Assembly (NCBI RefSeq): GCF_003576645.1
Contig: NC_044916.1
Span: 25,623,244 to 25,687,243, forward strand
Reading direction: 5' to 3'
DNA: 64,000 nt
DNA from: Ipomoea triloba
Taxonomy: Eukaryota > Streptophyta > Magnoliopsida > Solanales > Convolvulaceae
A program made the position numbers and the translations under genes. Shown here piece by piece: positions 58,062 through 64,000 of this stretch. Each line of letters opens with the position of its first letter. Within the stretch, counting starts at the first letter, position 1. Below the pieces are notes generated by a model. That model saw only the letters and a program-made list of their open reading frames with translations. It did no database searches and was not told the origin of the DNA.

Positions 58062-58358
58062 GTGTGTTTGGTTGGTGGGTTTAGGAATAAGATATGGGTA
58101 TCAAAGTGATTGTTATTGTTTGGTTGATAGATTTTTAGAATACTACTATGAGTTTGGAATACTCATTAATTGAAAAACTCATACCCTAATGAAATAAGGG
58201 TTTCATTTCCCTTCCTCATTTTTTCCCCAACTATTAATAATCATTCCCAATCCACCTTACTACCAAACATGCAAAATACTTTCACCAAAACCCATTACCC
58301 TTACCAAGTATTTGATACCCATACCGATTCCGATTCCCATGTGCGAACCAAACACACA
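58062..58358. mobile_element. MITE with GTGTGTTTGGTT ends
   Basis: Left GTGTGTTTGGTTGGTGGGTT, right CGAACCAAACACACAC, inverted; GGGTATCAAA / TTTGATACCC pairs inside. hAT-like in look, TSD unclear. Confidence 0.6.
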
Positions 58359-59284
58359 CTAAGAATTTTATATTATGTACAATAAATTTGTATCCATATT
58401 TTTAATTAGTATTTGGTGTGGTTTCATGGTTAAAAGACTTTTCCAAATTTTCAAGAATATAATATGGGCAAGTAGAAAGATGTAATAAAGAAGATGGGAA
58501 ATCAGTGGTGGAGAGTGGAGAGGAATAAAAGGTATAGGAGATATTGCATGTTATGCAATGTTCCATATGGGTTGAGAGCACAAAGTGTGAAAAAGGTATG
58601 GGAGTTTGAGGTTTGAACTAAAGCATAGCACACAAGTAGTGTTTTACTTACCATGAATCTTGTGTTTTACTTATCATGTGTAATTCAATTTAAAAAGAAA
58701 CAAGTTTAATTAATTGAGGAAAAGTTTGTTTATGATTAAAAATCCTACCGTCATAATAATTAGAACGTCACTTGTAAAATTAAAAGAGTTTGTAAATGTA
58801 TTATATATGTCAATTTATAGTCACTATCCGATGGTGTGGTGTGCACGAAGCCTTGTGATCCTAATTAAAAAAGGACTACAAGTAGGTTACCTACTTGTTT
58901 AATTTTATGTTTAAACCTAAAGAGGTACCTAGATTGTATATAGTTGATAAACTAAACTAACAAGGCCAATAAGTTACTCCCGTTGAGAATCAAACTTTTA
59001 ACATTGTGATTATCACATCAATCGTTTGATGAGTTTGGTGGGGGTTATCGCGAGTTCAACGATTTTGGTTCTAAGTGTATATAACACAAATGGTTGGTCA
59101 CAGGATTGAATTTCGGTGTTGAAGACATTAATTCTTTGGATAAAAAAGATTGAGAAAGTAATAACAAATTAAATACTATGTATTGTAAAGAAGTAAAGAA
59201 CAATGAGTGTTAAAAAAACAAAATTACATAGAAGTGTATGCAACACATACCACATGCTCTGATATTCTCTGTTTCTACAATTAC
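58359..59284. other. Intergenic, no gene seen
   Basis: AT-rich; no recognisable feature. Confidence 0.35.
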
Positions 59285-59450
59285 TCTGATTCCCTAATTA
59301 ATGCATACATACATACAAAAGTCCTGTTCCTACCTCCTGCCTACAAATTGAGTATCATTAATATTTCCATAGGTTTACTCATTTGTTATGGTTTATTTTA
59401 AATAATTCTATTTTTTTTTCTGTTAATCTCTTTCTATTAGCAAAAAGAAT
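59285..59450. repeat. Dispersed repeat, copy 3 of 3
   Basis: CTGTTCCTACCTCCTGCCTA, GAGTATCATTAATATTTCCA and TATTAGCAAAAAGAATAAG match copies at 56190 and 57930. Confidence 0.6.
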
Positions 59451-59714
59451 AAGAATTTTACATAAATAAATTGTGGCTATTTAAAATTCAATATTTTCTC
59501 TCTCAAAAAAAAAAAAAATCAATATTTTCAATTAGCATTTGCATCAATTTACAATTAGAAGTAACTCATTGGTGAAATTATTTAGTACTATTTAGTAGAT
59601 TTTTATATAATTTGATGTCTTGTTTCACTCAAATTAATGACATTTTTTCAAACAATATACCAGTCGATTTTGAAAGAAAATTCTACACTTTAAAATACAC
59701 ACTTTGATGATTAG

Positions 59715-59715
59715 T

Positions 59716-59748
<33 letters not shown>
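59715..59748. repeat. (CA)n(TA)n microsatellite
   Basis: About 24 bases of CA followed by a TA run. Confidence 0.95.
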
Positions 59749-59749
<1 letters not shown>

Positions 59750-59837
59750 TCAAAAATTAAATATTTTTACAAAAAATTACATTTCAAAATTGTTACTTCA
59801 ATAGTGATCCTATTCAAAATTGTTTAATCAATACTTT

Positions 59838-60003
59838 CACACTTGTGTGAGACTGTCGATCTCACGGATCTTTATTCGTGCAACCGGTCGGGTGAAGATG
59901 AAACGTAATACTTTATTCATTATTTAGTATTGCATTTGTTAGAATAAGTATGCATTAAATTTCATCTTTAGCCGATCTGTCTCAGACGGTCTCACGTATT
60001 TTT
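59838..60003. mobile_element. MITE, family D
   Basis: Left CACTTGTGTGAGACTGTCGA, right GTCTCAGACGGTCTCACGTA, inverted; interior GTAATACTTTATTCATTATT and TAGTATTGCATTTG as in 49355-49785. Confidence 0.65.
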
Positions 60004-60424
60004 GCATACTTTTAATATTTTTATTTGAAAATTAAGAAAAATAAAAATAAATAATTTGAATTTAAGACTTACATAGATCACGAGTTTACTTTGCAATTAG
60101 TGGTTTTAAATTCTAACAAAATGAATGGTATATTTTCAAAAAAAAAAAACAAAATGAATGGTATTGCTTATATTGCAATATCAAAATAGTATGGTTCTCC
60201 AAAGGACCAAAGCTATTGTGAACCAGCGCAGCTAGGCTAGGTGCCTACTTATATAATGCAGAAGAAATGTACGAAAGGCTAGCTAGTTTTATACTTTTAC
60301 CCTCATATTCACGCATCCCAAAAGAGTTTCTTAATAAAGGATCAAATTGTACTGAAAAAAAAAAAATAAAGGAATAAATTTGAGAGTGATATATATACAA
60401 GTCATTATTCAATTTAGTTAACCC

Positions 60425-60610
60425 TTTTCCACGAGTTTGTGTCAATAGATTTGAGCCGTTGAATGTTTGAGATCAATGGTTTAGATTTCGCCAACACAAA
60501 TTGGACGAAATCTAAGCCATTAATCCCAAGTATTCAATGGCTCAAATTTGTCCAGGCGGACTCATACAAAATGTGGACTCATTTGATCACGAGTTTATAT
60601 ATGAGGGTAT
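60425..60610. mobile_element. Small palindromic MITE
   Basis: GAGCCGTTGAATG and CATTCAATGGCTC-like sequences, ATGGTTTAGATTTCG and CGAAATCTAAGCCAT are inverted around 60495. Outer words CACGAGTTT repeat directly. Confidence 0.55.
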
Positions 60611-62329
60611 ATTTTGTTGTTTTCAAATTCTTTTCCTTTCTTATTATCATTATTTTATTATTATTTGGGAGTGATATATTTTTCTTTCTAGGGGGTTCTT
60701 AGATGCTAATTGCCAAATATATTGCATGCATTCTGACTTCATTTCGTTGAGTCTAGCTACAGCTAATAGTAAAACTTTGTAGAGTGTTGACATTATTTTG
60801 CAACCAAAATAAGGAGCTGATCAAAATATTACTAAGAGCAAAATAATATTTAATTAATAAAAGAGACAAGTAAACTCAATATAGCTAGTCAAAGTTTGTT
60901 ATATTATATATCATTATTATCTTTCGGTAATAAATTTGTAATTTCTTCGTAATAAAATTCAGCTGTCACTATAGCCATATTAATTATATTTAGTATTGTA
61001 GTAAACATTATATTCATGGTGATAGAGGGCTGACATTGACTTATATGGGTAAATTAAGTTGACATTTACTTATAGCCTAAATAATTATTGGAAATAAATG
61101 AACCCTATTATATCTTTATGAATATTTACCCGATTTATTAAAGATCTGACAAGAGAAAAAAGACAATGGTATACAATAAATTCTATCACTAACATTCTAC
61201 ATCTATACTCTATAGTAATGAATATATATATATATATAGGCCATTTGAGAAGCATAAATGCTTGTATTTAATAGATTATTCTTCTCTTATGTAACGTGTC
61301 ATGCATGGGTGCTAATACTTCATAGTTTATTTTTATTTTTTTTAATATAATCAAAACAAAGGGGTAACCTCACAGAAACATTATTAAACTACAAAACTTG
61401 GCATCATGAGACACAAAAAAAAAAAAAAAAACCTCCATGAGAATAGTTATAAGAGAGATAGAGGGTAACTCTGAAGAGACATCTAAGAAGATATAAGGGG
61501 TTAATAAGTATTTACAAGTGACTTTAGTTTATAGTTTTAATTGAGGAGGTAATAATTGTGATATATGCCTCATTAAGTCCATTTTATACCTCTCTTTTTT
61601 TGTCCTTGTTTGGATTCAAACCTCAGCTCCTCTCAATCTCTCACTATATAGATTCACTATAAAGTTGTCCAACTTTTCAATTATGAAATTTAATGGTCAG
61701 TTAAATTTAGAGCCTATAGTTTTATATATAATACTTATAGTTTTATATATAATACTTATTTGTTAGAGGCTCAGTGATTATTATAAATAAATATATACCT
61801 AATGCTTATCATGCCATACATTACAACCTCTTTTAATTACCTGCATTGATATTTTGAAAGCAATTACCTGCATTGATAAATACAGAGTATTTAATAGTCT
61901 TTCCTCTTTCATCTATACAACTATTATCAAGTACTTTTCAACATCACATCATCTATTAGCACACTAGGTAACAATTTTAGGAGAAAGAGAACATTTTTTT
62001 CAAAAAGGTGAACCCATTCCTTTTGTTTTGCAAGCAGGTGAACCCATTCCTATTAATTAGAGTATGGGCCACAAACTACACATCCAAAAAAAAAAAAATT
62101 TAAAATCCATAAATTGGTTCTACAACAATAAATTTAAACATAGAGTGGTAAGAGAAATAAGAAAGACTAAAACTAAGTCAATCAATTAATTTAAAATTTG
62201 GAGTGATTATGTATCAATAATACTAAAAAAAAATTATAAGTCGTGCTTATAGTTTTATAATATTTACTTGTTAGAGGGTTTCCAATTATTAAAATAAATC
62301 CAATGACTTCTTGAAAGCCAAGTATTGCT
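60611..62329. other. Intergenic, AT-rich
   Basis: Contains an AT run at 61208-61239 and a 24-bp tandem duplication of TAGTTTTATATATAATACTTA at 61717-61760. Nothing gene-like. Confidence 0.4.
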
Positions 62330-63744
62330 GAAGGGCACACCCTGTATGCAAGACTTGGCAATATGGAGATTCACAGGTGTGGAAAAGAATGTTGGAGAGT
62401 AGGGAGTTGGCAGAACAACAGATTAGGTGGGAGATTGGTGAAGGGGAAGTGAATCTGTGGTGGGATGATTGGATGGGACAAGGTCCTATAGCTAGAAGGT
62501 TTGGAATTGAAGGGAAAAATCAGTCCAAAGATAGGGTTAAGGATTTGTGGTATGAAGGGAGATGGAGGTTGGAGGGACTGGAGAATCATGTACAGCAGTA
62601 TTTGCTTGGAGTAACTTTAAATGAAGATTGTGTAGATACTGCATTCTGGAAATTGAATGTCAATGGGAATTTTACATTAGCTTCTGCAAAAAAGATGATT
62701 GTAGACCAGGAAGGAGAAGAAGAACATGAAAGGGAATTTTGGTTCAAACCTTGTTGGTCAAAAGAAGTGCCATGGAAGATGTCCTTCCTTGCTTGGAGGG
62801 TGTTCAAAAGGAAAATCCCATCTGATGATAATCTGAGAAGATTTGGATATCAACTTGCTTCAAGGTGCTACTGCTGCCCAAATCCAGGGTTGGATAATTT
62901 GCAACATATTTTCTGCACAGGATCCACAGCATCACAAGTTTGGGGATACTTTGCAAGATCTTTGGGATTTAACATTCAGATAAGAGGAGTCAAACAGTTG
63001 TGCTATGAATGGTGGAAGAAAAAACCTAGAAATAGAATGATCAGATTCTTAACTCACAAATTGCCAGTGGTGATCTTATGGGAATTATGAGTGCATTACA
63101 ACCAGTGCAAGTATGGAAAGGAAAGTCCATCTAGGGCCAGGATAATCTTCAAAGTCACAAGAGACATGGTGGATTGCATAATGAGAAAATGGCCATCATG
63201 GGATCCATTTCCTCCTAACTGGAACTATATATTGAGGAGAGCTGATTTGTTCAAATGTAGCAAGATTGTAAGAGAAGCAAGCTGGTGCAAGCCACCAAAG
63301 GGTTGGATAAAAATCAACACAGCTGTAAAGAAAGGGAGTTGCAGCTTTATGATTAGAAACTCTAAGGGGGAGTTTGTTATGGCAGGAGTATATTCTGGTG
63401 ACACGGATATGGAGATGATAATGCTGAAGGAATGTTTGAGTTGGTGTAAGAAAAGAGGCTTGGGAAGGGTTCAGATTGAGGGAGAGCAGGTGAGGGTTGA
63501 TGGGGATGAGCAGGGACTGAGAGTTGAATGGTTAAAATGTGACAGGAGAGTGAATTGTATTGCACAGTGGCTTCTTGACAAATGTGAAGGACAAAATGTT
63601 GTATATAGAAGGGTGAGTGCACTCCCTAAAGGTTTCTTATACATCTTAAGCCTGGAAGGATTCCCTCACTTCTCATCACTCCCAGGGGATTTCATTCCAG
63701 TTGACAATAATCAGAACAGAAGATGGGACCCTAGTGGAAGATGA
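62330..63744 (+). pseudogene. LINE-type ORF2 3' part: zinc-binding RT tail and dead RNase H
   Basis: The frame is open from about 62331 (HPVCKTWQYGDSQVWKRM) to a TGA at 63088-63090, and continues in the same frame to a TGA at 63742-63744. The first part has the plant zf-RVT signature: WWDDWMGQGP, FWKLNVNGNFTLASAKKM, VPWKMSFLAWRVFKRKIPS and a Cys/His cluster CYCCPN...HIFC. The second part aligns with the RNase H-like domain (WCKPPKGWIKINT...RNSKGEFVMAG), but the acidic residue expected after the INT motif is missing and other catalytic acids are changed. The reverse transcriptase core is absent upstream. The internal TGA sits where the family has Trp (ILWEL-stop-xHYNQC). A decayed, 5'-truncated LINE or LINE-derived fragment. 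Confidence 0.85.
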
Positions 63745-63831
63745 TTTTTTGCAGTGACAGTCCTGATATAGCTCATGATAATGATGACAAAAGGGGTCAT
63801 TGTTGGAAGCTTGGGCTGGAAACTGCTTTGN
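63745..63831. other. LINE 3' flank and one-base gap
   Basis: Noncoding sequence up to a single N at 63831, which probably marks a contig join as at 17694 and 20610. Confidence 0.6.
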
Positions 63832-64000
63832 AGAAACCCGGAGGTTGTTCAACGTACACCTCTTCTTCGAGAAGTCCGTTCAGAAAAGCGCTCTTGACAT
63901 CCATTTGATATACCTTAAAGTCTTTGAAAGCGGCATATGCGAGAAAGATGCGTATGGCTTCGAGACGTGCCACTGGAGCGAAGGTTTCATCAAAATCTAT
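63832..64000 (-). mobile_element. Ty1/copia reverse transcriptase fragment, runs off the window
   Basis: The minus strand is open for 56 codons with no stop and reads the start of the copia RT domain: [19 protein letters not shown], then [20 protein letters not shown] and [16 protein letters not shown]. The [10 protein letters not shown] motif carries the first catalytic Asp and is intact. The reading frame enters at the window edge and stops at the N. Part of a pol polyprotein; whether the element is whole cannot be told here. Confidence 0.93.

Overview
This is a 64 kb piece of a nuclear plant genome, most likely a eudicot. It is AT-rich, its genes have spliceosomal introns, and it holds a plant-type alpha-mannosidase, a prefoldin subunit and a CYP710A sterol desaturase, set among plant transposon families (MULE, hAT, Tourist, SINE, TRIM, copia, LINE). 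The species cannot be fixed from the sequence alone; Solanales is only a guess.

Genes. Only three protein-coding genes look intact. MNS3 (158-4385, +, six exons, 632 aa) and PFD6 (7678-10423, -, five exons, 128 aa) are convergent, with a tRNA-Arg(CCT) gene between them at 5829-5901. The intronless CYP710A (32514-34031, +, 505 aa) stands alone. They are unrelated housekeeping genes: ER N-glycan trimming, chaperone delivery of tubulin and actin, and stigmasterol synthesis. They do not form a pathway.

Repeats. The rest is intergenic and mostly mobile DNA. Insertions with readable target-site duplications (TSDs) are: a MITE in a PFD6 intron (8511-8820); a tRNA-derived SINE family (13079, 28410, 37404, 48574) and a short retroposon (31494); a hAT MITE (30292-30972); a Tourist-like MITE (35501-35845); a Pack-MULE carrying a broken LRR gene fragment (37891-39408); foldback MULE-like MITEs (42976-43496, and 46867-47240 nested in another MITE); and a 2.7 kb solo LTR with an internal 60-bp tandem array (51179-53901). 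There are also a TRIM element (24982-25217), large palindromes (12395-12624, 55114-55761) and several tandem arrays. The right edge holds a decayed LINE ORF2 3' part (62330-63744) and, past a one-base gap, a piece of Ty1/copia reverse transcriptase on the minus strand (63832-64000).

Assembly quality. The region 15621-22618 contains two exact 2 kb repeats, each broken by a single N (17694 and 20610). They are best read as overlapping contig ends that were joined without merging, so about 4 kb of the window is probably artefactual. A 453-base gap (11243-11695) is flanked on both sides by poly-A. I found no bacterial-type system, CRISPR array or clearly new gene system. The most interesting items are the Pack-MULE, the hAT MITE with an internal tRNA-like Pol III promoter, the complementary CT/GA tracts in the CYP710A leader, and an unidentified exon-like fragment at 45721-45894.
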